Source: Pomacea canaliculata (Eukaryota; Mollusca; Gastropoda; Architaenioglossa; Ampullariidae). Taken from it: a stretch of 64,000 nucleotides of DNA. Within the stretch, counting starts at the first letter, position 1. The number at the start of each line of letters is the position of its first letter. The stretch spans positions 25,047,822-25,111,821 of the forward strand of contig NC_037598.1 of the NCBI RefSeq assembly GCF_003073045.1, read 5' to 3'. This document shows positions 1-10,128 of this stretch, piece by piece. The position numbers and the translations under genes were made by a program. Under the pieces are notes generated by a model. That model was not told the DNA's origin, did not search any database, and saw only the letters and a list, made by a program, of their open reading frames with translations.

Positions 1-128
1 CATTGGCAAGTATGGAGAGCATTGCGACAGGTCATGTGGAAAATGTCATGCGAATCATGCGTGCGACAGGTTGACAGGCATCTGTGGCAGCTGCTCCAGC
101 GGATACACGGGGCCCTTGTGCACCGAAA
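1..128 (+). CDS. EGF exon 1 (5' truncated by window edge)
   Basis: Codons run from base 2 (IGKYGEHCDRSCGKC...) to a donor GTAAGC at 129, leaving phase 1. Seven cysteines are seen; the first lies outside the window. The repeat has GKC instead of the GHC found in most sisters. Confidence 0.8.
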
Positions 129-480
129 GTAAGCTGCTTGCTTTGGACATATTTGTATATGAGTAAGCCTTAAATATTGTGTCAGTAGTATATGTTTAGC
201 TTCTGGTCTTTCTATGCAGTTTATCCATGAATTGACAGCTGAAGCAACTGATGTGTCGCATCTTAGCTGTAATTAAAAGCCACGTGCTCTGCAGTCTCAA
301 GTCTCTGTCCAAACATTAATTACCACTTGGAGACTGGAGTGCGTGCACTTTGACCTCTGTGTATTGTTCGTGCGCTACATAAAGCTCTCATTTTGCTACT
401 TTCACTCTCTGTCGTCCTTTACATGCCAAGCTGTCCCATTCGTTTGTAAAGTGCATTAATGCCTGTGCTCTATTTAAATA

Positions 481-551
<71 letters not shown>

Positions 552-3500
552 ATCTTGCTAGGTAAATCTGGAACAAGATGTTAATTTTTTTAAGTCATTG
601 TAGTACTTTTAAACAGAAAAATAACACAAATTTGTATAGGAAAAAATCTTCAGTCATCAAAGTATAGTTAACCTAGAATAACTTGAGATAAGCCTTTAAA
701 GCTCAGCTAAATACTAAAAGAAGACTATAGCGAAAGAGGTAGATAAGAAGAACATTAAAAAATAAGCTGCTGTCAGTACAGATTGTCACTAAATACTCTC
801 CTGAGTAAATCATTTAATGGCATAACTGGAGCTATATTAGTGACATTTTACAAATTCTTGTTCATGTTGTACATGTTGTTGAAGCTTGCAGCTCTGGCAT
901 GTACGGAGCTGACTGCCGGGAACATTGCGGCCGCTGTGTAGACAGTAACACCTGTAATATGTACGACGGCAGGTGTGAGACAGGGTGTGCACCCGGACAT
1001 CAACCCCCGCTGTGCAAAGGTGAGCTTGACACTAAAAAATGTGATTATCAGTTAAATATTACAAAAAAGCGATTTGGCGACTAACAAGTACATTTTTGTA
1101 AAATTCACATAATTCATCATTCTATGATAATATTGTCCGGATCTCACTTTCTCGCCTTCAACTTGTCTCACTGTATCACTTGTATCAGCTTGCATCACTG
1201 TATCACTTTTATCATCTTGATTCACTGTATCACTGTATCACTTGTATCAGCTTGCATCCCTGTATCACTTGTATCAGCTTGTATCACTGTATCACTGTAT
1301 CACTTGTATTACTGTATCACTTGTATCAGCTTGTATCACTGTATCACTTGTATTACTGTATCACTTTTATCAGCTAGCATCCCTGTATCACTTGTATCAG
1401 CTTGCATCACTGGATTCTACGGAGCCAACTGCAGCAGGCCATGTGGCCACTGCTCTGAGGGAACATGTCACAGTGTGTCAGGGGAGTGTCCAAGTGGATG
1501 TACAACCGGATATCAGGGCACACACTGTAGTGAATGTAAGTCAAACCACGTAGCTGTAAAGTCGTCCATAACCAATTGTAAATGATTTTTTTTTGTTGGG
1601 AGGGGGGTGGGTACGGAGGGAGTGTTGGAACTATTTTTTTCGAGGACAACTCCCATCTCCTCTGTTTCTTTTTCTTTTTTTTTTTCTTGCTTTTTTTTCT
1701 TCTTATTATTTTTCTTCTTGTTCTTCTTATTTTACTTTGTTCTTTTTTCTTCTTTCTCGTTTCTTCTTCTTGTTGCTGTCTTTGTGAAGACAATGTCACG
1801 TGTGACCACGTGATTCTCAGGATGGACTGGAAACCAACGTCACACAGGTCATGGCACATTAATCAAAATCAAAATCAAAATCAAAACAGACTTTATTGTC
1901 TGCCCAGGAGACCCAGGGCAGAAATTTGTCTTTGCTCACATACCCATACAGACATTTAACACACAGTTAGGAGTAAAAGTGAGGAGTAAAATAGTGTTGA
2001 TTGCACCAGTCCATCAAAGCAGGGTATGTTTATCCTAACAACAAACCTTGGGTGACCAAGGGCTAAAAGCACTGCTTAAACAAAAAGGAAACATTTGTTC
2101 ATCACGGCAGAAGCCCACGACAGAAGATTAGTACATAGAGAGGACCATGATGCTATCCGTTGGGTGGGCAGAGGCTCTACGAGCATACTAGTAAGTCGCT
2201 TTCAGTAGTTTGCCGGTGGACCAACGAGTGTCGACGAGATTGAAACAGAGGTCGAGTTAGCTCTCGCCTAAACCCGATGTGTCAGAATGCGGCTCGTGGT
2301 TACATCTTGAGCTCGCTGGAGGGACTGCCAGACGTCGAGTGTTGATGCTTCCGCATGTCGCAAGAGATACGCCGAGAAAGATCTTGGGTGTCCTAGTGGA
2401 GGCGTACGGCGAACGAAAAGAATGTGAAAACTAAACATAAAGCATAAAAGTTTTTTTTGAAGCTTGTTGCTGAGGCAAAGGGGAAGTAATTACGTTATGC
2501 ATACAAATGCTATGCAATATTTATGTCGACAGAAAGTATTTAGTGCTAAAATCACAAGAAGGATAAAAACAGTAATATAAAATAAAAACGGTTGCAAAAC
2601 TGAAAGTAGTATACGTATTATTTAATAAGTTCAGGGTGGCATGATCTGATGGACGATATGGACAACATGCAAACCTAAAGAGACCGTTGAAGTAGCTGAT
2701 AGAGCGAGAGAAGTAAAAGTGGTAACAAATTTGAAAGTAATATTATATTTTAAATTTAGAATATTGTTGCTAGCGTTATCTCTGTTTCGGCAATTGAAAA
2801 CCTTAATTAAATGGCCTTAAATGCTTTAATCCCTAACTTTTTTTCTTATGACTCTGATCAAGTATCGAAGAAAGATTTTTGGATCGTTTTATGTTCCCAT
2901 GCTTCCCCTGCACTACAATGGTACCTGTCGATGTCTCTGCCACTTCTGATTCTACTTTTGTTTTGCAACTATGCTCAGAGAACTGAATACTAACTTTAAT
3001 TTGTGTATAAAAGGATGTTTGAAATATGATTGTAGGATGAAAACTAAATAATGTGTCGCTTCAGTTTGCAGTAATAACAAGTTCGGAGTAGACTGCGGGT
3101 CAGTGTGTGGTCACTGCAACAACAACAACAACACGTGTGACCACATCAGCGGGCGATGTCCTGATGGCTGCATGTCTGGGTGGATGGGAGAACTGTGCAG
3201 TGAAGGTAGAGAGATTTGTATTGCATGTCACTAATGAATATGTAGTCTACTAGTTTTACATGATAAAAACGGTCTTAACACTGAAAGGTCTTACTGCTCG
3301 CATAAATGTCTTTATCTCGTTTGTCACTCACTTGACATCATAAGTTTCAGCACATACAATCTGCGTCGTCGTCGTCGTCATCATCATCATCATCATCAAA
3401 TTATCGTCATCATTATTATCATCATCTCACAATCTCTTCCTCCGAAGTATTGATTTTATTGAAAGCGGCGGAAATCGTGTTGTTCGCGACAACTTTAGTA

Positions 3501-6500
3501 GCTGGCGAGTGTATCGTGGTGTCCGTTAGGTTGCGAGGTTAACAAGTACGGGGACAAGTGCAGCTCATCCTGCGGTCACTGTAAAGACAATGTCACGTGT
3601 CACCACGTCAGTGGGGAGTGTCCTGGCGGATGTGCCTCAGGATGGACTGGAAACAATTGTAACGCAGGTATCATTACATCTATTATTACTGACATGTATG
3701 TATGCGTTTACACATTTAAATTGGAATATTTGGTTTCCACAGCAAAGTTATCGTTGTTAGACAAGTAGAGGATGCAAGTGATGCGTTTTAAATAATCCTT
3801 TTATTGCCATCAAACTATATTTCACTACATTGTGCTCTATATATAAAACTTTTGCGTGCTTAGTAATTCATTTGATCCATTTTGAACCTTTTGAGTTTTC
3901 CTTGACTTTTTCTGTCAGCCTGTGTTTCTCAAACGTACGGAGAAGATTGCAGCGCCTCCTGTGGTCACTGTGTAAACAATGTCACTTGTGATCCTGTCAA
4001 CGGGGAATGTCCTGATGGTTGTGCTGCTGGATGGACTGAAAACAGATGTAACAAAGGTCCATATTTTTTTCTACATAACACGATAGTTACAAAAGTTGTC
4101 ATGGCATAGTCAAAAAGTAGAAAAGAAAATCAACCAGTCTGTCAAATATCGGTAATACACTTTACTAACAGACACTATCTTCGTACTATGAAATTAGTAG
4201 TCAGTGCTTTTGTTTTGTTATGTGCAACACCTATTGATTTTGGTAATTTTGGGGTGAATTGTGTTTACGTTTTCTTAAGGTAGCTACAATAAGTAAAAAC
4301 GTGATACTATTCCAGTGAATAAATTTGAACCAGAAATTCAATCGGATTAGAACTTACCCAGCACATTACCTTGCATATTTAAAACGTTTTTATTCAGTGT
4401 AGAAGAAATTATTACATGGCTTACAGCTTCCTTTAATGCGGCTTTTTTTCAAGAGTCATAAGAATTATTAAAAAAAGACTGAGTTACTTTAAACATAAAA
4501 GCAAAGACATTTTAATCTAAACTCAAACGAATTTTGTAACCTGCCATTTATAAAAAAAATAACCAAAATATTTTTAAAAACTGACAACTAATCCCTCATT
4601 TATGTAAGATTGCAGCTATACATTAATAAATGTACTTTTGACCTTTGCCCTTGCTAACATCTATCATCAGTCTGCTCGTTTGGAAAGTACGGACAAAGCT
4701 GCAACAAGTCGTGTGGTCAGTGTAGAGACAATGGGACCTGTCACCATGTCAGCGGGAACTGTACTACAGGTTGTGCTGCTGGTTGGACTGGAAGACTGTG
4801 TAATTAAGGTGTCTCCTCTTTACATGATTTTTTTTTCCTTTTTGCAAACAAGTGTTAAAACAGCTAGAGCTGCTTCGTCCTTAAAGCTTTTCACAAGTAA
4901 ATCCTTTTGTAGCAATTACAATTTCATTTCACACTTGTTGCAAAGAATGAAGATGCATAGGGCTTTTCTACAAATATTTTCATTTGGTACACATGTAGGT
5001 GTAATGTTTTATAAATTTTTCCACTTCCTTTAAAACAAGGAAAAGCTTGTCTCATGACAAATTAGTCATCATTACTTTTACTTTTACAGTCTGCCGTGCA
5101 CAAAAGTATGGATTAGGTTGTAAATCATCTTGTGGCCACTGTCAACATGGAAAGACATGTCACCATGTCAGCGGGGTTTGTGCTGGCGGCTGTGCAGCAG
5201 GATGGACTGGAATGTTGTGTGACACAAGTGAGTATTTTAAAGTCTCTCATGGCATTTAAAAATTATAGTTTAGAAACATTTTATTGTCTACAATGCTCAG
5301 TAATTATTTTCAAACCAAATGTCACGTTAAAGACATTTCTAATTCTGAGACCAACTTCATTTGGCCTCATAGTGGTAAATTTGCTGAGCTAGAAACAAGT
5401 GCAAACATTCTATTTTTATTTTATTTTGTCATTAGTAGTGATATCTGTAAAACGACTAATATTTGTGTAACTTTACATACTAATCTCTTGTTTTGTGTAA
5501 CATTTGTTGCATAAAATATCTTCATTATCTGTTTGGGCGTTTGTCGTTAGTTTTAAAAATTATGGATAAAAATGTGCAGTGGCCACTGTGGTCGCTGTAC
5601 AGACAATGCTAGTTGTATTATATAACTACTATGTGCTTCGTGGTTATGTTTGTGAGTGGACTGGCAACAAATAATGAAAAATTATTCTTTTCATGTCATT
5701 TTGTTCCCAAAAAGTCCCGAATTCAAGAAGGAAATATTTACAGTGTTCCCTCGCTACTTCGCGGTTTATGTATCGCGGATTCACTACTTCGCGGTTTTTT
5801 TTGAGTGAAGTATCGATCGATACTTCGCGCTGGGAATTATCACTTTATCAAAAGTACTATAGATTATTTCACACGTAGAAAAAGACGAAAAACTGTCTAT
5901 CATTTGTATTTCTATAAATACCATGTTATTTTGTAGATAGAAAAGAAAGACATAATTGTGTAACAGAAATCCATTGCTATGCGTAAGCGACGAGCCATGA
6001 TTGTATCTCCCATCTCAAGCCAGTTCGCATCAATTTTTTTGAAGTTTTCTCTGAGTAAAGTTATAATTTTTTTACACTAATTTGTTATTGTACTGTATTA
6101 ATACCATGATTAATATATTACTTTACACTAACATGACATTGTTTTACATGCATATATTATTATTGCATGTATGTCCCTACTTCGCGGAAATTCGTTTATC
6201 GCGGCTGATCATAGCACCGATCCCCCGCGATAAACGAGGGAACACTGTATTGTTTCTCCCCATGTTATGCTAGAATGCAGCGCTGGAAGATATGGAAAAA
6301 ACTGCGATCGGTCCTGTGGTCACTGTAAAGACAACGCCACTTGTAGTCGTACCAACGGCCGTTGTCGTGGTGGCTGTGCTGCTGGCTGGACTGGGGTCAG
6401 GTGTAAAAAAGGTAAGTATAAAAATTTATTCCTGCTTCAAAATTACGGGCTTAAAACGAATGTCAGTGTAGATGTTAAACTTCCTATTTTATTTCTTTGT

Positions 6501-8844
6501 TTCTAAATGAAACACTTAAATGAATTTGAAATCGAAAAGGGGTCAAAAATTTTTTAAACATTGTTTACAACTTTTGATTTTACTTTCAATAGCCTGGTGA
6601 TTTCTTTTACAACACTCCTAAAAGATGTATCTGAAATTTGTTTTTTTGTACATAATGTGAAGGGAGGAAAGTCAACAGGTGTTGATTATGTGGTAGATAC
6701 TTTTGGCTTTTTTCCAGTCTGCCGTACACAAAAGTATGGAGTAGGTTGTAAATCATCTTGTGGCCACTGTCAACATAAAAAGACATGTCACCATGTCAGT
6801 GGGGTGTGTCCTGACGGCTGTGCAGCAGGATGGACTGGAATCCTGTGTGACACAAGTGAGTTTTTTTACAGCCTCTCATCGCATTTAAAAACTAAAGTTT
6901 GAACACTTTTTATTGCCTACAATTCTCAGTAATTATTTTCAAACCAAATGTCACGTTAAAAACATTTCTGATTCTGAGACCAACAGCATTTGGCCTTTGT
7001 GGTGGTGATAATTGGCGAACTAGAAAAAAGGTGCAAACATCCTACAAACACTTTAATTCTGTCGTAGAATGTGATGTTTGTAAAATGACTAATATTCGTT
7101 TAACTATGTTTACATACAAATCTCTTGCTGTGTGTAACAATGTTTGCATCAAACTTACTCATTTGTTAATATAAAAAATGATGGAGAAAAATGAGTGGAA
7201 GGTGCTGCGGTCACTGTAAAGACAAGGCTAGTTTTATTCATACCAACTTGCATTCGCCTCGTGGTATACTTGTGGATCGACTTGGAACAATTGTTAAAAG
7301 ATTAATCTGTTAATTTATTTTACTGCTAAATTCTCCCATATTTAAGTAGCTGAGATGATAAATGTAATCACTGATTTCATGAAGAAGTATTTATTGTTTA
7401 TCCACATCTTATGCCAGAATTCAGCGCTGGAAGATATGGAAGTAGCCGCGATCTGTCCTGTGGTCACTGTAAAGACAAGGCTACTTGTAGTCGTACCAAC
7501 GGCCGTTGTCGTGGTGGCTGTGCTGCTGGCTGGACTGGGGACAGGTGTAAAAAAGGTGAATATAAGGATTTTCCAGCTGGCGATCGGCTGAACTGTGCTT
7601 TTACATAGTCGTAAGCCAACCTGTTCTTCTGGGGTGGTGTGAATGTTTTTGTGTGACCCTCGGCGAGACCTGTTTATGTGGCTGATAATGCTATGGTTCT
7701 GTAGTTCTGGCACTGTTTGCTGGTATTTTGTTGTAGTTTTATTTTTCTTTGTTTGTTTTTTATTTACTGTTTTGTTTGTTTGTTTGTTTGTTTGTTTGTT
7801 TGTTTGTTTGTTTGTTTGTTTGTTTGTTTGTTTGTTTTTTGTTGTTGTAATTGCTGTATGATTAGCGACGGGGTCCAATCGTTGGCTTATTTCTTGCTAT
7901 CCCAGACTATTTGGCACAAGACAGTCAGGGCCTTTGTAGTTTTCTCCTCACCCTGCGTGAGCAGCGTATCTACCACATTATCAACACCTGTTTACTTTCC
8001 TCCCTTCAGATTATGTACAACTCTTTCAACTTCTACCCGTATGACTGGTAGGTCTGCAGGTTTAATGTCTCTAGCCTGGTGTTTTGGAGGATTCTGGCGT
8101 CCATCTTAAGGTGGAAGTTGTATAGGTCCTTTTAGTCCTCAGTCCATCGGTTGATTACACCATTGCTTTCTTGTAAGAAGGCGACCATGGCTGTCTTCTA
8201 TGACTGAAGTCTGTGAAGATATGTCTTAGTGAGGGACCTTAGTAGTTGGTAGCTAAAAAGGACCGAGATAACTTAGGCGCAAAATTTGATTTGAAAGACT
8301 TTTTTGTCTAATTGGGTCTGTCTAGCAAATTATGTTGATGGGTTAAGGAATTTTTTTTTGACTCAGTTTGTCCCAGCAGACAATACGGTGTGAACTGCCA
8401 GTCATCTTGCGGTCGTTGTCAGGACAACGCTATATGCGACCATGTCAGCGGGCAATGCTCTAACGGCTGTAGTGCAGGATGGACTGGGAAACTGTGCAAA
8501 GATGGCATTGCTTGTTCTGCGAACTTGTTTATACTTACAGAAGTGTAAATTAAGGACCGTTCCAAATTATCAAATGCCTCCTACAGACACACATCTTGTG
8601 ATATTGTTTAGTTTAAGTTTATTGCAATGACTACTTCTCACTCCTTCAATTACTCGCTGCATTAAGATTAATAAAATACTTAGTCATCATTAATGTCTCT
8701 ATTTAGTCTGTCTAAGCGGGAAATTTGGAGAAGACTGCAGGAAATCCTGTGGTCACTGTAAAGACAATGCTCCTTGTAACCATGTCAACGGACACTGTCC
8801 GAGTGGCTGTGCTGCAGGATGGACTGGAAAACAATGTCAACAAG
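1..8844 (+). CDS. Multi-EGF repeat gene, array of 13 single-domain exons (5' end outside window)
   Basis: Thirteen exons (1-128, 885-1019, 1401-1535, 3065-3205, 3530-3667, 3919-4056, 4671-4808, 5090-5227, 6274-6411, 6718-6855, 7418-7555, 8367-8504, 8707-8844) each encode one EGF repeat of about 46 residues. Eight cysteines follow the pattern C..G.YG..C...CGHC.....C....G.C..GC..GW.G..C, as in the laminin-type/EGF_2 repeats of MEGF10, SCARF, CED-1 and many molluscan receptor phosphatases. Every intron interrupts codon position 1, so exons can be gained, lost or skipped without changing frame. Such repeats are extracellular and disulfide-bonded and usually mediate adhesion or scavenger binding; the ligand cannot be inferred here. 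Neither the start nor a transmembrane segment is visible. Several repeats are damaged, so the locus may be a rapidly evolving or partly pseudogenised array. The repeat family is clear; the gene identity is not. Confidence 0.85.
480..548. repeat. (ATT)n microsatellite
   Basis: About 23 ATT units with a single interruption, within the intron between the first two EGF exons. Confidence 0.95.
885..1019 (+). CDS. EGF exon 2
   Basis: The acceptor is GAAG at 881-884 and the donor GTGAGC begins at 1020. All eight cysteines are present (CSSGMYGADCREHCGRC, then CNMYDGRCETGC). It is 135 nt, phase 1-1. The stretch upstream (129-884) is intron with an ATT microsatellite and nothing coding. Confidence 0.82.
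1161..1412 (+). repeat. Degenerate CTTGTATCAGCTTGCATCACTG minisatellite overlapping a splice acceptor
   Basis: Variants of CTGTATCACTTGTATCAG and CTTGCATCACTG repeat about ten times. The last copy supplies both the acceptor TATCAG at 1395-1400 and the first 12 bases of EGF exon 3, so the exon edge is part of the repeat. Confidence 0.9.
1401..1535 (+). CDS. EGF exon 3
   Basis: The acceptor AG is at 1399-1400 and the donor GTAAGT at 1536. It is 135 nt and phase 1-1, with eight cysteines (CITGFYGANCSRPCGHC then CHSVSGECPSGC). Upstream copies of the minisatellite carry similar TATCAG acceptors, so cryptic 5' extension is possible. Confidence 0.82.
1779..1850 (+). pseudogene. Truncated EGF exon relic
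   Basis: The bases resemble the middle of EGF exon 3530-3667 (GAAGACAATGTCACGTGT, then AGGATGGACTGGAAACCA), but the 5' third and about 25 internal bases are missing and there is no usable acceptor. A retroposon tail follows directly at 1861. Confidence 0.65.
1861..1965 (-). mobile_element. Retroposon 3' tail (SINE/non-LTR) with (TTTTGA)n end
   Basis: Read on the minus strand this ends in ACAATAAAGTCTG followed by repeated TTTTGA. It matches the plus-strand element at 54385-54505, including ATGTCTGTATG and AATTTCTG blocks. Two dispersed copies with a microsatellite tail indicate a retroposed family. Confidence 0.7.
2005..2125 (+). mobile_element. Non-LTR retrotransposon relic (NNKPWVT motif)
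   Basis: One frame reads YPNNKPWVTKG and, after a one-base shift, LKALLKQKGN. This resembles the conserved NNKPWVTxxLKALLNxKK segment near the start of the reverse transcriptase in common animal non-LTR elements. Stops and the frameshift show it is dead. Confidence 0.6.
2126..3064. other. Intron sequence, no gene seen
   Basis: A GC-richer block (about 2180-2440), unlike the AT-rich intron around it, may be more of an inserted element. I see no coding exon before the acceptor at 3063-3064. Confidence 0.5.
3065..3205 (+). CDS. EGF exon 4
   Basis: The acceptor is TTCAG at 3060-3064 and the donor GTAGAG at 3206. It is 141 nt, one codon longer than its sisters because of a short (AAC)n run that encodes five Asn between C4 and C5. 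Eight cysteines are present. Confidence 0.85.
3364..3426 (+). repeat. (GTC)n(ATC)n microsatellite
   Basis: Runs of TCG and then TCA triplets, imperfect toward the 3' end, in an intron. Confidence 0.9.
3530..3667 (+). CDS. EGF exon 5
   Basis: The acceptor is GTTAG at 3525-3529 and the donor GTATCA at 3668. It is a typical 138-nt phase 1-1 exon with eight cysteines (CEVNKYGDKCSSSCGHC then CHHVSGECPGGC). Confidence 0.85.
3919..4056 (+). CDS. EGF exon 6
   Basis: The acceptor is GTCAG at 3914-3918. It is 138 nt with eight cysteines (CVSQTYGEDCSASCGHC then CDPVNGECPDGC). The donor GTCCAT at 4057 matches consensus poorly. The GWTG motif has become GWTE. Confidence 0.8.
4671..4808 (+). CDS. EGF exon 7 with an in-frame TAA before its donor
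   Basis: The acceptor is ATCAG at 4666-4670 and all eight cysteines are present (CSFGKYGQSCNKSCGQC...). At the place where sister exons read Cys-X-X-G before the donor, this one reads TGT AAT TAA G (stop at 4805-4807), then a weak donor GTGTCT at 4809. An alternative donor GTAATT at 4800 would leave the exon at 4799, still phase 1, avoiding the stop but losing the last cysteine. Confidence 0.75.
5090..5227 (+). CDS. EGF exon 8 (copy A of the duplicated unit)
   Basis: The acceptor is TTACAG at 5084-5089 and the donor GTGAGT at 5228. Eight cysteines are present (CRAQKYGLGCKSSCGHC). It is nearly identical to exon 6718-6855; the similarity continues about 300 bases into the downstream intron, showing a tandem duplication. 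Confidence 0.87.
5551..5675 (+). pseudogene. EGF exon relic (copy A)
   Basis: Blocks such as TGTGGTCGCTGTACAGACAATGC and GAGTGGACTGGCAAC match EGF exons, but the frame contains stops (TGTATTATATAA) and there is no GT donor in register. It holds the same place in its unit as the relic at 7180-7300. Confidence 0.65.
5741..6247. mobile_element. Pogo/Tigger-like MITE, 507 bp
   Basis: Inverted termini CAGTGTTCCCTCG (5741) and CGAGGGAACACTG (ending 6247) are flanked by TA on both sides (5739-5740, 6248-6249), the target duplication of Tc1/mariner/pogo elements. Subterminal TATCGCGG/TTCGCGG motifs recur at both ends. No transposase is encoded, so it is non-autonomous. It is absent from the sister unit at 6718-7555, so it inserted after that duplication. 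Confidence 0.85.
6274..6411 (+). CDS. EGF exon 9 (copy A partner)
   Basis: The acceptor is TGCTAG at 6268-6273, only 26 bases after the MITE, and the donor is GTAAGT at 6412. Eight cysteines are present (CSAGRYGKNCDRSCGHC). It is the intact counterpart of exon 7418-7555. The MITE has replaced much of the usual branch-point region upstream. Confidence 0.85.
6718..6855 (+). CDS. EGF exon 10 (copy B of the duplicated unit)
   Basis: The acceptor is TTCCAG at 6712-6717 and the donor GTGAGT at 6856. Eight cysteines are present (CRTQKYGVGCKSSCGHC). It is a close copy of exon 5090-5227. Confidence 0.87.
7180..7300 (+). pseudogene. EGF exon relic (copy B)
   Basis: It aligns along its length with exon 6274-6411 (GGTCACTGTAAAGACAAGGC is shared), but several cysteine codons are changed (TGT to TTT), the first cysteine is lost, and no acceptor or donor is in register. 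Confidence 0.7.
7418..7555 (+). CDS. EGF exon 11, cysteines 1 and 2 lost
   Basis: The acceptor is GCCAG at 7413-7417 and the donor GTGAAT at 7556. The frame is open, but C1 is TTC (Phe) and C2 is CGC (Arg), reading FSAGRYGSSRDLSCGHC; the other six cysteines remain. In laminin-type EGF folds C1-C3 and C2-C4 are paired, so both N-terminal disulfides should be missing. Confidence 0.8.
7772..7836 (+). repeat. (GTTT)n microsatellite
   Basis: About sixteen uninterrupted GTTT units in an intron; a similar array lies at 38142-38213. Confidence 0.95.
8367..8504 (+). CDS. EGF exon 12 with GC in place of the GT donor
   Basis: The acceptor is CTCAG at 8362-8366. It is 138 nt in the normal register with eight cysteines (CPSRQYGVNCQSSCGRC then CDHVSGQCSNGC). 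At the expected boundary the sequence is GATG|GCATTG, so the donor has GC and does not match the strong consensus GC introns normally need. Read-through reaches TAA within about 50 bases. Confidence 0.75.
8707..8844 (+). CDS. EGF exon 13, last intact repeat
   Basis: The acceptor is TTTAG at 8702-8706 and the donor GTAAAG at 8845. Eight cysteines are present (CLSGKFGEDCRKSCGHC then CNHVNGHCPSGC). This is the last repeat with a full cysteine set; the next EGF-like exons downstream have lost most cysteines. Confidence 0.87.
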
Positions 8845-9462
8845 GTAAAGCACATTCCTGTGAATTGGATTCTAGGACAAAGTCAGGAAAAATATGTTCT
8901 TGGGATCTGCTAGGTATGAACAGATTTATCATTAGAACATTCTTTTCATACTTTTAGTTTCGTATTCATTTGAACCTCCGAGTACACTCTCTAGCCTTAA
9001 AAAGTATAAGGTTTTCGCTAAATATACATTATTTACTGTAAGATATTATATATAGCTTTCATGTTAGTATTTTTATAGATATATATTTAAACATGCACTT
9101 TGAATAAATCAGAATGGAGTTCATACGGTTAACATTGTGTGTGTTTACATATGTTTGCTAGCGACAAATGTGTTTTTCCATCTGTAAGGTAAAGTGGGTT
9201 AGGTAATAAAATTAATTACTTACTATCTGATTAGTACGATTTCATTTTAACAAACAAAAGTTTGTTTTAAAACTATAAAGCCTTGAATTGACTGACTGTT
9301 ACAGACACGTTAATATGTACTTCTCTTACTTCTGAAATCAAATAACAGTAATGAAATACATGTAATTAAATCTTATTATAAATATTAGTTGTACACTGTT
9401 GTTATTTATACTTCGCTAAGTACGAAAGATTTGTTATCTTTTAAAACTCCAGGTCTGTATCT

Positions 9463-9493
<31 letters not shown>

Positions 9494-10128
9494 GTTCCCC
9501 TGTGTGTTATGTTGCTGCTCTGCTGGAGAATTTTGCTTGTGTATAATAAACACGCTCGTGAAAATATAAGTTTTAAACTTAATTTGTAACCGATGTGGTG
9601 GTGTCTCATTAATTGATAATGAACACTGAAAGACAACGATCTGATGTATCTGTTTCCTCTTTATTTAGCTGCTCATCGTGGTAAAAGTCATCAAGTTTAA
9701 GGACAGGACTGAGGTGTAAAACTACTACTACAACAACATCCTGCCGATACCTGACTAACATTGGTTCGACATCAAATGAGCAAGGTGATAGGATGTGACT
9801 GACTGCCTTCAACCACAAGAAAATCTTGGAATTTATCTTTACTTTTACTTTACTTTTTTTTCTGTTACTTTACATATCTGTAAAGTCGCAGCAGCTTCTA
9901 CTACTTCCCTCTACTGCATCGGTCTTCTGATGTACTTCACTTGGAGGGCTTGATAAGACCATTTGAATGCATATTTCATTACAATTTATCAATAATCATA
10001 TGTACTGGTTGTTTATAGCAAGTGTAAATAAGATCTAATATTTCATCAAATCCTTAAACATGTGTATTCCGACTGTTGGTATTCCGAAGTGTTGTTCTTT
10101 GCTTCTTGGATAATATACATGTGCTTTA

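Noticed and set aside
1161..1412. Could the tandem repeats be a CRISPR array?
   Set aside because: No regular spacers; the units are contiguous and degenerate in a eukaryotic intron.
1582..1959. Phe-rich 125-codon frame
   Set aside because: Comes from a T-rich tract plus the retroposon tail.
7342..7878. 178-codon minus-strand open frame
   Set aside because: Much of it reads a GTTT microsatellite (KQTN repeats) and the antisense of an EGF exon.
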